64,000 nucleotides of DNA. Origin: Armillaria gallica. Lineage: Eukaryota; Basidiomycota; Agaricomycetes; Agaricales; Physalacriaceae. Position 1 is the stretch's first letter. Each line of letters starts with the position of its first letter. Positions 1-11,560 of this stretch are shown here, one piece after another. Both the position numbers and the translations under genes were made by a program. Location of the stretch: assembly GCA_037576215.1 (NCBI GenBank), contig JBANDB010000010.1:868001-932000 (forward strand), read 5' to 3'. The notes beneath the pieces were generated by a model that did not search any database, was not told the origin of the DNA, and was given only the letters and a program-made list of their open reading frames with translations.

Positions 1-804
1 TGAAATTGGGACGGGGACAGGCGGGGAACCCTGGGGCATGTCAAGCTAAGTTCAAGGCGGATACTTCGTTATCTTGAGGAGATCTGAGACTTGTGGCTCC
101 AAGCCTTTCCGTATCCACCAAATACCGGTGGGAAAGGGACGGAGCTGTTTTAGGTTTCGATCAATATCCTTTTCTTTGGCGAGCATGATATGTGTAGGAC
201 GGAAAAGGTCGACTCTCACCTTCATCACTACAGTCTTGCTTTTCTATATCATAATCTTTTGTCGTCGGCTGTTTTAGCTTTATGTCGGCGCGTACGATCT
301 GCTCCGTCATCGTCATGACTAATCTGCAGTAGAGGCTTAGACCCGGGCGGAGGCTCGAGTCCAGCTATTTCGAAAGGAAAACTATGAACAGGTACACGTA
401 TATAATAGAAATTCGGCGCTCTTCCAGCTGTTTGGTTGGGTCCGCCTGGGGCGCTCTTTCTTGGAAATGATTGAAATAGAACTATATAAGTATACAAGTA
501 CTCGTTGAGAAAATGCCTTTGGACTATCGTTCTGCCAACAGACTTTTGTTTTCCATTTGTGAACAGGTTGTTCTCGTTCGAACTTGGAACGTGCGAATCA
601 GACTGTCTGTTCGAGAAGAAAAGGACGAGAATGCCGAATATCTCCGATTCGGATTATATCAGACATAGCATCCATTTTGGTCCGGTCCGGCACCGACATT
701 GTCTTCATCGCCCATCGGCGCTTGATCCTCACACATAGCACCAGCGATGACTAGGACTGACAGCACTTGAATACCTCTTCTTCCACCTTCCCTTCACATC
801 TGTA
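1..804. other. Left-edge intergenic region with a weak minus-strand ORF
   Basis: No family is recognisable here. On the minus strand a short open frame runs from about 244 to a stop at 52-54; from its ATG at 225 it encodes 57 residues with a charged, helix-like composition (segments such as IMLAKEKDIDRNLKQLRPF and GIWWIRKGLEP). A second minus frame (497-249) lies just upstream and could be spliced to it, which would make this the 3' end of a minus-strand gene. This is inference from composition only. The part from about 740 to 804 is the presumed promoter and 5' leader of the carrier gene that follows. Confidence 0.25.
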
Positions 805-1859
805 ATGGACGTCCCCATTGACAACTTTCCTTCGACTCCATCCCCGGCTGCGCGGGCCATCAAGGACATTGCGTTCGGTTCCGTAAGTTCACGTTCACCG
901 GGCAAAAAATGACTGAGTCAAAATGCTGTATAGGTAGCGGGGATGGTCTCCAAGGTCTTCGAGCATCCGTTCGATCTGACCAAGGTGCGGCTTCAGTCCC
1001 AAGTGCTGGATGCCTCTGCACGCTTTTCTGGGCCTGTTGACTGCCTGACGCAGACGTACACCAAAGAGGGCGTGAGGGGGCTATACAGGGTGTGTGTGCT
1101 ATATTTGCATACCTTGTTCAGTATCTTACACTTCCCTAGGGCCTACCAGCCCCGATAGTAGGCGCAATGGCAGAAAACGCTTCTCTCTTTCTCACATATT
1201 CTTCTTTCCAATCCCTCATCCGGACTGTTGCCCATCTCCCAGTTGACGAGCAGCCGATACTGCCTCTCCGCTACCTCTGTCTCGCAGCCGCGGGTGCCGG
1301 TGCTGTGACATCCTTCCTGCTCACGCCGATCGAGCTCGTCAAGTGCAAAATGCAGGTGCAGATGCTGCTTCCCCAGAACGCGTCGCACTCTACTCCCCTG
1401 CCTGGGCCAATAAAGGTTCTCACTTCAATCATACGAACAACGGGACTCGGAGGTCTGTGGTTAGGCCATACGGGGACGTTCATCCGGGAGACGGGCGGGA
1501 CAGCAGCGTGGTTCGGGACGAAGGAATTTATCGCGTCGCGTTTGCTGGCTCGGCATCCGGAGGGCAGCCCCCCGACGCTGGCGCCGTGGGAGTCTGCGTT
1601 GTCCGGTGCGTGTGCGGGCGCGTCGTTCAACCTGGCGTTGTTCCCGGCGGATTCGGTGAAAAGCACGATGCAGACGGCTGATGAGCTCCGGGGGCCGTCT
1701 GGTCTTAAGGCGAGTTTTGTGAGGACGTTCAGGGAGATGTACGCTGCGCAGGGTATTCGGGGCTTATACGCTGGGTGTGGGATCACGGTTGCGAGGAGTA
1801 TACCTAGCAGTGCGATTATATTTGTGATATATGATGAGTTGAATAAGCGGTTTTCGTAG
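805..1859 (+). CDS. ORT1: Mitochondrial carrier, ornithine/basic amino acid transporter type
   Basis: Predicted inner-mitochondrial-membrane exchanger of the SLC25 family, closest by eye to fungal ornithine carriers (yeast Ort1/Arg11, Neurospora arg-13), which export ornithine for cytosolic arginine synthesis. Three exons: 805-882, 934-1089 and 1140-1859, giving about 317 residues, a normal carrier length. The three signature repeats are all visible: HPFDLTKVRLQ in repeat 1, TPIELVKCKMQ in repeat 2 and FPADSVKSTMQ in repeat 3, each the PxD/ExxK matrix-gate motif at the end of the odd helices, each followed by a glycine-rich GLYRG or GLWLGH-like element. The start MDVPIDNFPS fits because the first helix (AIKDIAFGSVAGMVSKVFEH) begins right after it. 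Substrate is inferred from overall similarity to Ort1; other basic amino acid or carnitine-type carriers share the same motifs. Confidence 0.85.
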
Positions 1860-3294
1860 TGGGAAGTGGGGGTTGTGTAGATTATTTATTATGAACGTAG
1901 ATCTTGTATCTCTAGAAACATCACGTAGAGTTTGTGAAACACAATGCATGAGTTCGAGGGACTTGTGTATTTGGATGTGATGAGTGGTGCCTGCAAGGCG
2001 TCATTGTATTCGATTGAATACGTGTACAGGGCGAAGAGCGGCTGTGATACACTGAATTACGATGCATACGTATCACACTGTACCTTAGCGTAATGTGCTA
2101 TTGAAACCTCCCACAACTTCCTCCGCACAACAAAAAATGGAGAACGTATGGAACTCGTTGGTGGGGTCTGGGTATCTACTAGTGTCCGCATATTTCATCA
2201 TCCCCCTTTTCGAGCTCGTAACGATATTATTGTCGCAAATTTCTCAGAGAGATCGGGATTTTCCGAATACAACACTTTACGACCTTCTAGCGCAGGTGCA
2301 ATCGATTTCGATATATGTATCTCCCCTCTATATTCGTCAAAGCTATCTGGGTTCCAAATGTTTACTCTAGGCACTGGCACCGTAGTTGGGACGAGGACGT
2401 CCGAGGAGCGGTTATCGGCTGTCTGGGTCATGCTCTATGCGTATAGACCCTGGATGTTCTGGAGCAAATCAAAGCTGTCAGCGAAGGATTCGACTCCCCA
2501 TGCATGTATCACACGATCAGGAATGGAGTGATCTTTTGAGTTGGATGGTATGCGCTTCTTGTCTTGTGCATTATTCTGATGTCCCCGAGCCGGATCACTA
2601 AATTTCAGACGCGAAGTGAAACAATATTTTGGGTGTTCATCACCACATTTGGCATCCTCTGAGTCCAACCTGTCAAGTTGGAATGAATTGAAAACGGAAA
2701 AGCGCGCTCGGCCTTGCGATCGCTCCGTTGATCCCAACGTTCGTCCTGCTGACCCTGAAAAGTTTTCGAAGATCATGACAGCACACACTGGGTGCTGGTG
2801 AAGGATTCCTATTCTTCGAGGATCTTCCCTTCGTCTTTCCAAGGGGCGACGAAGCTCACGCCGCGGTTCCTCCGGCTTCTTTCATTAAGAAACAATTATG
2901 CGCGCGTCCAGTGACAGCCGCATGATCATCTCGGCATGCGATGTGATATTTCTGTATGTACAACAAGCGAGCTGCAGGGTCGGTACCGTCACTCTCTAAT
3001 TAGCGCAGCATCACTTCTAGCTCAGAAACCCTTTCCACAGTGAAACCCAGCGACACAGCACAAAAAAGACGGCAAGACGTTACTTATGTATCGTTTCCGA
3101 ATGGGGCAGGTTTTGACAGGCAGGTGGCCGTAAATGAAAGCCAAATCGCGGTTTGCACGTATTTTGGGAGGAGAAGCAGCTGGGTCTTGGTCGGCTGCTT
3201 CTGTACTCAGTTAAGGTCGTGCAGGGCTGGCTTTTTACCTTTTTATTCGCCTCGATTCTGTGCTGCCTTCTATCTTTTCGTCCCTACGCCTGTG
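1860..3294. other. Intergenic region, possible coding relics
   Basis: About 1.4 kb between the carrier and the RGS gene. Several short frames on both strands look partly protein-like but none assembles into a gene I can defend. On the plus strand a frame near 2802-2920 reads FLFFEDLPFVFPRGDEAHA and ends in a stop. On the minus strand, frames at 2431-2198 and 2842-2435 contain SIPDRVIHAWGVESF and VPRVNIWNPDSFDEYRGE. These may be remnants of a broken gene or chance. A CDS call would need transcripts. Confidence 0.3.
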
Positions 3295-5306
3295 ATGGCC
3301 CCTCAGAAACAGGCGGCCCTGACACGGCCCAAGACATACAAGTTGTCCTGGCGCGCCTTGTTGACTCTGCCGGTAAGCGATATCCTGCCTTTCTGATTGT
3401 TTTTGACGCGCCCGATGCCCAGTTTCGTTTGTGTAACCCACCACCGGCAGTTGGAAAGGTCAGGTCCTGTGGTGGTGCGTTTTTTTTCCGTCTGTCAGGC
3501 GGCAGCAGCTGAGGAGGGTTGCAGTGACCCCAGCGTTCAACGTACGGCTTGAAGATGTGTTGGACAGGAAACATTTACCGCCTCTTGGTATGTAGCTGGC
3601 TCTGCGTTCCCGTCTCCTGACTGAGTCGTTCCAAAGGGCTCAAGGATTTCGAGGTAAATACTCTCGTCTAATCATCGCAGTCCGCGCTAAGCAAGGCGCT
3701 TAGGAATGGCTGCTATATGTCGAGCTTGCCCCTGAAAATCTGTATGTTCACCTGACTATATGCGCATATATGCATACTCAAAGCCGGCTCGTCCAGTTAT
3801 TTCATCCTCTGGCTCAGGGAATACACCGTCAAATACAGGCAGTGGGAAGTTGCGTCGAGGCTACGACGGAGCGAGACTCCAGCCTACCTAGGTGTCTGGC
3901 CAAGACATAATTCGTCGCAGCTCGCCATGTTCTACGCCCGAGCAAAGCAGACCTTCCTAACCCCAAACGCCAACCACGAACTGAACCTCCCCTCGGATGT
4001 TCTCGCTCCTTTCCACACCTCAAATGGCTCCCCACATCCCGATCCTGCTATATTCAATCAAGTAGCAGTTGAAGTCCAGAAGATGCTTAAGGAAAGTCTC
4101 GAGCGCTTTGTCGCCGCACAATTCAACAATGTCGGCAACAGTCGTGTTTTGTGTGGTTTGATCGCGGGAATCTTCTGCTGTTTAGTAGGGGCCGTGTTTC
4201 CCATGATATACAACATTGTCAAAGGGTATTCGCGGTGGTTGCGTCTCACCGCGTTACCGGGGCTCTGGCTTGGCCTTGCGTTGTTGCTCACGAGTTTGAA
4301 TGGTGTCTGCCTTGCCATTTACGTGTTTGGTGACTTGAGACAGCTCAAACGGTTTGAGCTTTCCAGACCGCCCATCTCGAAGCCCCAGCCGCTGTACAGC
4401 TCACGTCGGCGCCCCATGGTAGGCTCGCCGATCTCCACGGCCACTCCGCCTCCACCCCCTCTGACACCCCCGCCCATGGCTCACATACGTCCGGACTCTT
4501 TGCTGACCATCAGCTCGTCAATGTGCTACGATCATTCTCATTCGACGACGGATCTGTCGTCTGAAGGCTCAGATATGATTCGCATTTCCCCGGCTTACTA
4601 CGATGCAGATCCCATCGAAGGTCCAGCAACGTCCCCCGTGTCTATGTACAAACCCGGCTCGGGCTTTTCTGACGAGGAAGACAGCAGCGGCGATGAGACA
4701 TACGGCTCCACCGCTCTATTCATCCACCCATTCGACGGCTCCACAGAGGACATCAGCGATTACGAATTTCCCAGCCCGAACAAGCCTCTTCCAGAAGAGC
4801 TCCAGCGGATATCAGAATTCAACTTTGACACCCTCCCCCAGCCTAGATCCATTACCAAACATGCGCGTTCCGATTCTCAATCCCCGCCTCCTCTCCTCCA
4901 ACCCGACGTGCTCTACATCGAGCCCGAGACGCCCGCCCCCGAACTCGGCAAGTCTCCCAAAGCCCTCATCCGGCGCATCCAGTCCAAGTGCAGTATCAAC
5001 AAATGGATGGTCATCATTGGCGGCACGCCGGAGGACGATTCGGCGTCTTCTTCGCTAGATGAGAAGCACGACACCGTGGTTAAACCCAAGGTGGAAAGGC
5101 GAGCGAAAAACACGGACGAGTCCCTAATTCGGAAGCAGTATAAGAAGGTCAAGGCTGTTCCGGCGTTTGCTTCGCCGCTGACGCGTGTGCTGAGCCCTGT
5201 GGTGGTGAGAGGTCAGTGGGAGATCGTGATCCGATCTTTTGTGATTGCGTGTCTTGTTAGTTGGCTGATTGTGGGAAGCCTCTTGGCTGTCCCGGAATTT
5301 TCGTGA
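3295..5306 (+). CDS. RGS-domain membrane protein (Rax1-like)
   Basis: Regulator of G-protein signalling fold followed by three membrane segments, the architecture of yeast Rax1 and related basidiomycete RGS proteins. Read exons: first about 3295-3372 (MAPQKQAALTRPKTYKLSW), then an exon ending at 3587, then 3637-3653, 3704-3741 and 3797-5306. The junctions give the conserved RGS core PLGLKDFEEWLLYVELAPEN followed by LYFILWLREYTVKY. After the RGS box there are hydrophobic segments at VLCGLIAGIFCCLVGAVFPM, LWLGLALLLTSLNGVCLAIY and a C-terminal SFVIACLVSWLIVGSLLAV. Between the second and third lies a roughly 290-residue Pro/Ser/acidic cytosolic region. Rax1 marks cell poles in yeast; a role in G-protein or polarity signalling here is inferred. 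The 3' edge of the first intron (3373 to about 3505 or 3508) is uncertain and could hide a small exon. Confidence 0.8.
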
Positions 5307-5689
5307 AGGCTTTTTTTTTGGTGCGCTGGTCGCGAGAGCGCAGTTTATAGACACTCCTCTTTTTTTTGCTCGCTGAAAGTTTATAGTCAATTGCATGAAC
5401 ACTCATTCATTCACTCTTTGTATGTGTAGCTGTTACGTTAACCCACCCTCATTCATCCACTCATCTCTCCGTTACTAACCTTAAATGCTTTCCTTCATTG
5501 TTTTACATCTGTAATTGCTTTCAAGTTATCCGTATACTTATTATCTTCTGTACTAGCATGTACATACCATGCATTGTAGATCTTGCACTCAAATTTAATC
5601 GAGTAATGTAATACTGAAGTTGGTCATTGATTCATTCCTACGCTTGCACTACATATATACGCGGAAGATGATCTGGCTTTATTCCCTAT
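5307..5689. other. Convergent intergenic spacer
   Basis: T-rich 3' flank shared by two converging genes (RGS protein on plus, reductase on minus). Homopolymer T runs occur at about 5312 and 5361. I see no gene in it. Confidence 0.5.
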
Positions 5690-7050
5690 TTACCAACCCC
5701 GACGCTCATAATCTGCCAGAATGTCCCTGGCCATTTCCTCCATCGTCCGGAATTTAATACCCAAAATTCTCTTCTCCTTGGACGTGTCAAAAGTGACCGC
5801 ACGCTGACAGATACCAGGTGTTCCTCTTGGTAATGTACGCGAGGGATATGGGTTGGGAGAAAGTGTGGAAATGACATCGACTAGAGCGAAATGAGAGTCT
5901 GAAGCGAATGGAGATATGGAGGACACTTACGCCAGTCCTGCCATACCCACGACCCGGCGCTGACGATGATCCTCTCCCCGCCGGCACTAGGGACCTCCAT
6001 GGCACGTACATGGGCTGTAGCCACGTCGCGAACATCGACCCATCCATGCCCTGGCGTGGTGAGGGGGGAGTATCCATCAAAGTCCTCTTTAACAATGGCG
6101 TTGTACCAGATCCTGCTCGACGAGTTGAGACTGTCCACAGTCGTCACTTCATGAATCACAGGCTATCATCCAAGGTCAGTCAAGTCGGATTTTAAAAAAT
6201 ACTACTCTCAAACTTACACCAAAAACCCAAGGTGGGTTGATTGTGGAAATGTCCCATTTGATTTCTGGTTTGTGTTTCTCGTAAAAGGCCCAAGCGGCTG
6301 TATGGAGAGAGGGTGTCAGACCAGGCTGAAAGGATAAATAGGGAAGGGGCGTACCCTTCTCCGCTAAAGTCTTTGACGCGGAGTATTTGGCGAGGCTGGA
6401 CGCGTCTCTGCCTTTCTCTTCGCACTCTTTGACTGGGGACTCGTTCCAAACGGCTTCCGAGACCGTCACCGGTGTTGGTGAGAAGCCAATGATTGCAGCG
6501 CAGGAGGAGGTGATGACGATGCGCTTTAGTGAGTCACTGGTATACTTACCATCAGCTATGACCGGGCTTGTGGACGAGGGACGCGTACCTGCCGTTTTTC
6601 AGAGCGCTCTTTAGGATCCCTTCTACACCCCCGACAGCAGGGTCAATCAGTTCTGTTTATGATTGTGAGAATAAATTTTCACAGGGAACTTGATGAAGCG
6701 TACCACTGGGGTCATCGGCAGACAGATGGACAGGAGAAGCAGTGTGGATGATAGCATCGACATCTTTAACAGCGTCGTCAAAAGCACCGCTCTTTACGTG
6801 TACTTTGGGTCAAAACACTCAAAATCTTGGAGAAACAACGTACCTCGCTAATATCACCGACGGCAACGAGCTTGAGCTTGTCGCCGTAGGACTTGTAGAT
6901 ATCAAGGAGATGTTTTCCCCTTCCTTCATTTCGGACCGCGGCACGTACGGAATAGCCTCCTTTAAGAAGATCACCGACAATCCAAGTACCGACGAAACCG
7001 TTGGCGCCAGTGACAAGGACGATGGTGTTGGTGTCTGTAACCGCGGGCAT
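5690..7050 (-). CDS. NAD(P)-dependent extended SDR, dihydroflavonol reductase/GRE2-like
   Basis: Predicted cytosolic ketone/aldehyde reductase of the extended short-chain dehydrogenase family (dihydroflavonol-4-reductase, yeast Gre2 methylglyoxal reductase, ketoreductases). Seven exons read on the minus strand: 7050-6844, 6791-6704, 6652-6589, 6536-6355, 6297-6218, 6162-5931 and 5880-5690, summing to 1,044 nt and 347 residues. The N terminus has the Rossmann dinucleotide motif VLVTGANGFVGTWI. Later come DAIIHTASPV (the NxA-like strand), IVITSSCAAI with the catalytic Ser region, and KYSASKTLAEK, which supplies the Tyr-x3-Lys pair. Then NPPWVFGPV and HGWVDVRDVATAHVRAME, both standard for this group. 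No membrane segment or signal is seen. Substrate cannot be read from sequence. It is the leftmost member of a block of small-molecule enzymes up to 12.7 kb. Confidence 0.9.
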
Positions 7051-8103
7051 TTTAATGGCAAGTAATATAAACGAAGAGACATTTTGACGACCTTAAGTAG
7101 GGTGGTAGCAAGGTGTCTGAATAAGCCACGGAGATGACGCGTCAGTGCCGCGCAAAGTTTGAGCCTGGGATCTTCGCACGAAGGCTTGATTTGCCCCCGA
7201 CACGACTTATGTGTACACGTGAGAATAAAATATATAAGGATTGCTGAGCTATTTGGTGGTTGCGAGCATCTTATCAGCACGTTGTATTACCGCAGAGCAG
7301 CGAAAAGCTTACAGATGAATAGAGAACTTCGGGCGGCTTCGAGCGGTGGTGGAGAACTGTTGCGAATTCACTCAAGTTTGATTTCAAATTACTGGGAGGA
7401 GGGCCCTCAAAAGGAAATCAGGGCGTGTGCTACATCTGCTAGTGGGATTGAGTGGGAGTTGGGAGTCTAAGCATTGTCAAAAGCAAGCTAGTACTGCCCT
7501 TTCTTGCGACTGATTAAAAAACTTGCCTCTGAAGATTATCTTTCCAGAAAGAGGCTGTATGTATCTTTAGGGCCCGACGATCCGATTTTTCAGCTCTGTA
7601 TTATGCAGTCCCGACCAGGTCTCGTAAAGTGTCAGTATTGAACGATTGCAAAGTTAGATGCCAGCTACTTCCGGCCCTCGCCTTATCAATGACACTGGTG
7701 GCTCGTAGGGAAAACAAGAACCACGCGTAGTCAATGACAAACATTTCAAGAGTATCTGCACATTCTCTAGTTGATTGGAACGTACGCAGGGATCAACCTG
7801 GCAAGACGTTCGCGTCAAGAGATTATTTGGGATTGCGACAGGATCGCCAGGCGGCCCTTTTGCAAGGACGTGGGAGTATGGACTGGCATATAGCCCTTTG
7901 AAAACAATGTCATTCTGTAATTTTTAAGACGCGTCGAGTGTCAGCTGATACTCTGAATAACGGGTTATTGTAAAATGCAGGATAACCAAATGTCAGAGCT
8001 TTGGCATTTGGAGATCGAAGCTAGATAGTGCTCGCATCGGTTTCGCAAGGCCGATGCAGGATCGTCGAATCGATAAATTTGGATACAATCTGAAGAGACG
8101 GTG
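7051..8103. other. Intergenic region
   Basis: About 1 kb between two minus-strand genes. It should contain the promoter of the reductase (5' end at 7050) and the 3' flank of the amidohydrolase. No additional gene, repeat or RNA is recognisable. Confidence 0.45.
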
Positions 8104-9929
8104 TCAAGTAATGCATAAAGACTCTCGCGCACCTCGACTGAAGAGGAATCTGTACAAGAGCAAGGGCGGGAACAGCAAGTATGTCCACTGGACGCGTCTG
8201 TACCAAGGAAGAATCAACTTGACAGTAGCTCGTGGCTGGCTGCACGCAACCCAACTCTTGGTTAGTCTTCGGGCTACCACCACACCACCACGAATTGTCG
8301 TTCGATCATAGCTGGGATTGAGAACTGCTTGGTTTATGGTTTGAGTTTCGTGCATGATCACGAAGTCTGCAAGGTCACCCTTTTGAGGGCATAGGTCTTG
8401 GGGTAGATCGCTTGGCGCCATCCCAAGCGCGCGCTTAGAAGTCAGTGTTACGGAGCGCTACGTGTAATGACGTGAAAATAACAAGTGGACAAGGAAAGAA
8501 GTTACTAACTATCAGTGTCCTGATATCTCTGGGAGTGGCAGACTGGAAGAGCGCAACGCCGAGGGTACACAAGGCGAGCGGATCCACAGATCCTTGAGGT
8601 GTAAACGCGTTTTCGATATTGTTGACGCTCATGGCGATATGCAAGTCGTATTTACGAGCGATGTAAGGAACACGGAGTGTGCTTCTTGGCGGACCGAGAG
8701 GTTTATCCGTATCCCCGCGGCCTTGCATGTACATGTCAGAGTTTGGTAGACCAACGAGCGTAATGGGGAGCTCTCCAATAGCCTCCTTGAGTTCTTGCCA
8801 TTGGTCCGGAGTGAACAGTTGTAGACGAGTCGCATGCCCGATAGTTATGCCACGGTACGATTCACCATCAGCGGAAATCCAACCGCCAATTCTCTTTGCC
8901 TCTCGGATGACTTCCCAAACAAGTGGCTCGATATCTGGACCTATGTTATAGTCCAGATGGAAATCGGTATGCCGACCCGTTCGAGCTGCTAGCTCCAAGA
9001 TCAGAGTTATATTTTTCTTCGCTTGGGCGGCATTTGGCTCGACGTAAGGGGCCGAACCAATGGCTTCTACTTCAGGATCCTCGAGAGCTTGCTTCAGAAC
9101 GCAATAATTGGAACCGGGCGTAGTGTCCGCGGGCGAGTCAAACAACGGTTCTTGCGCGAAAACTACTAAAATGAGCAATATTCACAACAAAGACAGGTGC
9201 GCGAGCTCACCAGCAATCTGTACATTACACGTTGTTTTGAATTCGTTTCTCAATTTGACCGCCGTTGTGAGACAGGATAGCCCAACGATGGAGTCGACCT
9301 CAACATGAGCTCGCATTGAAGTAACACCGCATTCGATGCTTTCGCGTATAAGTCGTCTTCCGCGCCGAAGAAGGTCGTCTGTATCATAACGAAATTCCTG
9401 CTTGGCACGAGCTGTGACCTTCATGGCCTCGGTAAAATCCCTTGATCGTAGCATGTCAGATATTGACGCTAAGTCTAAGGGCCAGTAAATCATACCCGAA
9501 TTCACATTTACAGCGGTCCAGAATGAAGCACTTGTCGAGATGAATGTGAGAGTGACATAGGCTGTTCCGCGTTATCGTCCGACGTTCTTCGGCAAATGAC
9601 GCTACTCACGAAGGTAACAAGAAGCTCCCTTTGGCATCAATTTGGTGGCATGCGTGTGCGTCCGGCAGAGGCACAACATCGCTCCCGTCCGATAACGATA
9701 CTTGCCCCACTTTCCCTCCTCTGCACTCCACTGTCCACAGCTGCTCAGCCAAGGCATTATCTATATGTGCAAGTCGAACATTGTTGATGATAAGGGTACT
9801 CTGGGGAATGTCTGCTTGAATCGTTGCCTCTTTCTCTGCGCCTTCAGTGGATGTTCTCCACAATTTTTGAATCCATTGCCAGCTGCCCAAACGGTTCCTT
9901 GAAGACATGATGAGTGAGAAGGCCAACAA
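8104..9929 (-). CDS. Cytosine-deaminase-like metal-dependent amidohydrolase
   Basis: Amidohydrolase-superfamily enzyme resembling CodA-type cytosine deaminase and its fungal relatives; these hydrolyse the exocyclic or ring amide of a nitrogen heterocycle using a bound metal. After the first intron the spliced product reads CHSHIHLDKCF, the HxHxDK metal-binding signature. Further on are MRAHVEVDSIVGLSCL, VVFAQEPLF, HTDFHLDYNIG with metal-ligand His and the acidic neighbour, GHATRLQLF, and a C-terminal GDLADFVIMHETQ followed by TTIRGGVVVARR. Introns are read at about 9611-9561, a 37-nt one near 9508, 9207-9164 and 8509-8422. The start could be 9929 or the in-frame ATG at 9908 (MSSRNRLGSW). The 3' end is uncertain: the reading frame runs about 50 residues beyond the usual end, to 8104. 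It is divergent from the first dienelactone hydrolase. Confidence 0.8.
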
Positions 9930-10135
9930 CAGAGAGCATACAGCAGAAAATATAGGATCTACTAATTGGCAAAACGGCAGTGGTTGATGATCACGGTGAG
10001 TACCTGACGTAAGATAGATGACTGGGCTTTTTCCAACCGCTCATCCGTTCGCACATAAATGTCTATAAATGTGCGCCATCTCCCGGCATGTAAATATCAT
10101 TCTTAAAGGCTCATTTCCCTCTGCTCTTGCGTACG
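9930..10135. promoter_or_regulatory. Shared divergent promoter region
   Basis: About 205 bp separate the longest start of the amidohydrolase (minus) from the ATG of the first dienelactone hydrolase (plus). Both promoters must lie in this interval, so the two genes may be co-regulated. No specific operator was identified; this is inferred from geometry only. Confidence 0.45.
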
Positions 10136-11245
10136 ATGAGCTGCCCAAACTGCTTCAAAGGCGAGATCTTGGCTGGTGAACCAACAGGAACGATATCCGA
10201 CATCCAGGGAGCCTACTATGCGCAAAGTTCTGAACCCTCGACGCGTGCTGTGCTATTGCTCACAGATATATTTGGCCTTCCACTCAAAAATAGCAAGATT
10301 CTCGCAGACTTCTTTGCTGAACAGCTGAAATGCGATGTATGGGTCCCGGATCTTTTCGACGGTGAATTTCATTTAGCGACTGAGTGTTCCATATTCGCTT
10401 ACAACTTTTCCCCGCAGGCAAGCCTCCTCTTGAGGTGCATGAAATGAAATTTCCAGAACGTGTTGGAGAGAAAATGGGATTCTTCGGATATCTCTCATTT
10501 ATATGGCTTGCGTTGAGACGGATTCCGCTATTTATTCGCAGCCGGCCAAGTGTGGTGGACCACAGGGTGGCCACGGTGCGTAATTGAATTTCTACAATTA
10601 ATATCCTCTGACACGCGATCTCAGTTCATAGAAAAGCTTCAGGCGGATAAAAAGTACGAAAAAATAGGCGCCGTTGGGTTAGTCTCCCTATAGTTCTTTT
10701 TCACTCGAAAGTCAACTCTGCTGTCTCCAGATATTGCTTCGGGGGAAACATTGCTGTGAGGGTCGGAGGCACAGGTCTCGTCGATACGATTGTTGTCTGT
10801 CATCCCGGCAAACTATCCACTGAACAGCTTAAAGCTCTTAAGGTATTTATCTTCAGAGTTTTGTGCTAGGTAAGACTGATATGATCTCAGGTACCTTCTT
10901 CGTGGGCTTGTGCTGAAGGTTCTTCTGGTCTCGATTTGTGCGTCTAGGAGTAGTCTAACTTGGGCTTTCAGAGGATATGGGCTTCACACGTGCTGCGCGC
11001 GCTGCTGCTGAGGCAGAACTTGCGGGTAGACAAGGCAAAGCGAACTTTGTGGAATATGAGTTCATTGATCATAAAGGTATGTCTTCAGGCTACATCGTGA
11101 TGTTCAAACCAAAACCAATGACTTTCTAGGGACCACCCATGGATTTGCAGCTCGCCCAAACCTGGCGTACCCGGAGGTTAAGGCGGGTTTTGAGGCCGCT
11201 TTGCAGCAGACTGTTGACTGGTTCAAGAAGACGTTACTGGGATGA
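10136..11245 (+). CDS. Dienelactone hydrolase family protein, copy 1
   Basis: Alpha/beta hydrolase of the dienelactone hydrolase (carboxymethylenebutenolidase) family, in bacteria the step that opens dienelactone in chloroaromatic degradation; fungal members are mostly uncharacterised soluble hydrolases. Start MSCPNCFKGE at 10136. Seven exons; the introns fall after LFDG, after HRVAT, inside GAVGYC, after ALK, inside AEED and inside KGTTHG. The nucleophile elbow reads GYCFGGN (Cys nucleophile) and the catalytic His lies in TTHGFAARPN, with an acidic residue in AEEDMG as the likely third member. The protein ends QQTVDWFKKTLLG. It is followed 315 bp later by a paralogue with the same intron positions, so the pair is a tandem duplication. 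Confidence 0.92.
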
Positions 11246-11560
11246 TAATTTCATTAGCTGCAACCCTACATATACCCTACTTTTACGTGATAAGTATAGT
11301 GTACTTTCGAATGTGTTGACCTGATGCGATTATATTCAGCCGATTTCGTTATTTGGGACTACTTCGCATTTTGGTTTTGTACTACTTACCAGTAGCTCCT
11401 GTGTTTATGCATCATCTTAATTTGATGTCGCGATCATGCCAATGGTCCGAGCGTGAACATCTACACGTGATCGTTACTTATTTAGTGCGGACTTTCTCCT
11501 ATTCTTCAATTAATAATTATCGTTCCAGCTTTCTTCTTCACTACCATTCCCACGTCCTCA
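11246..11560. other. Spacer between tandem hydrolases
   Basis: AT-rich spacer holding the 3' flank of copy 1 and the promoter of copy 2. I see no gene. Pyrimidine-rich sequence just before 11561 fits a fungal transcription start. Confidence 0.45.
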
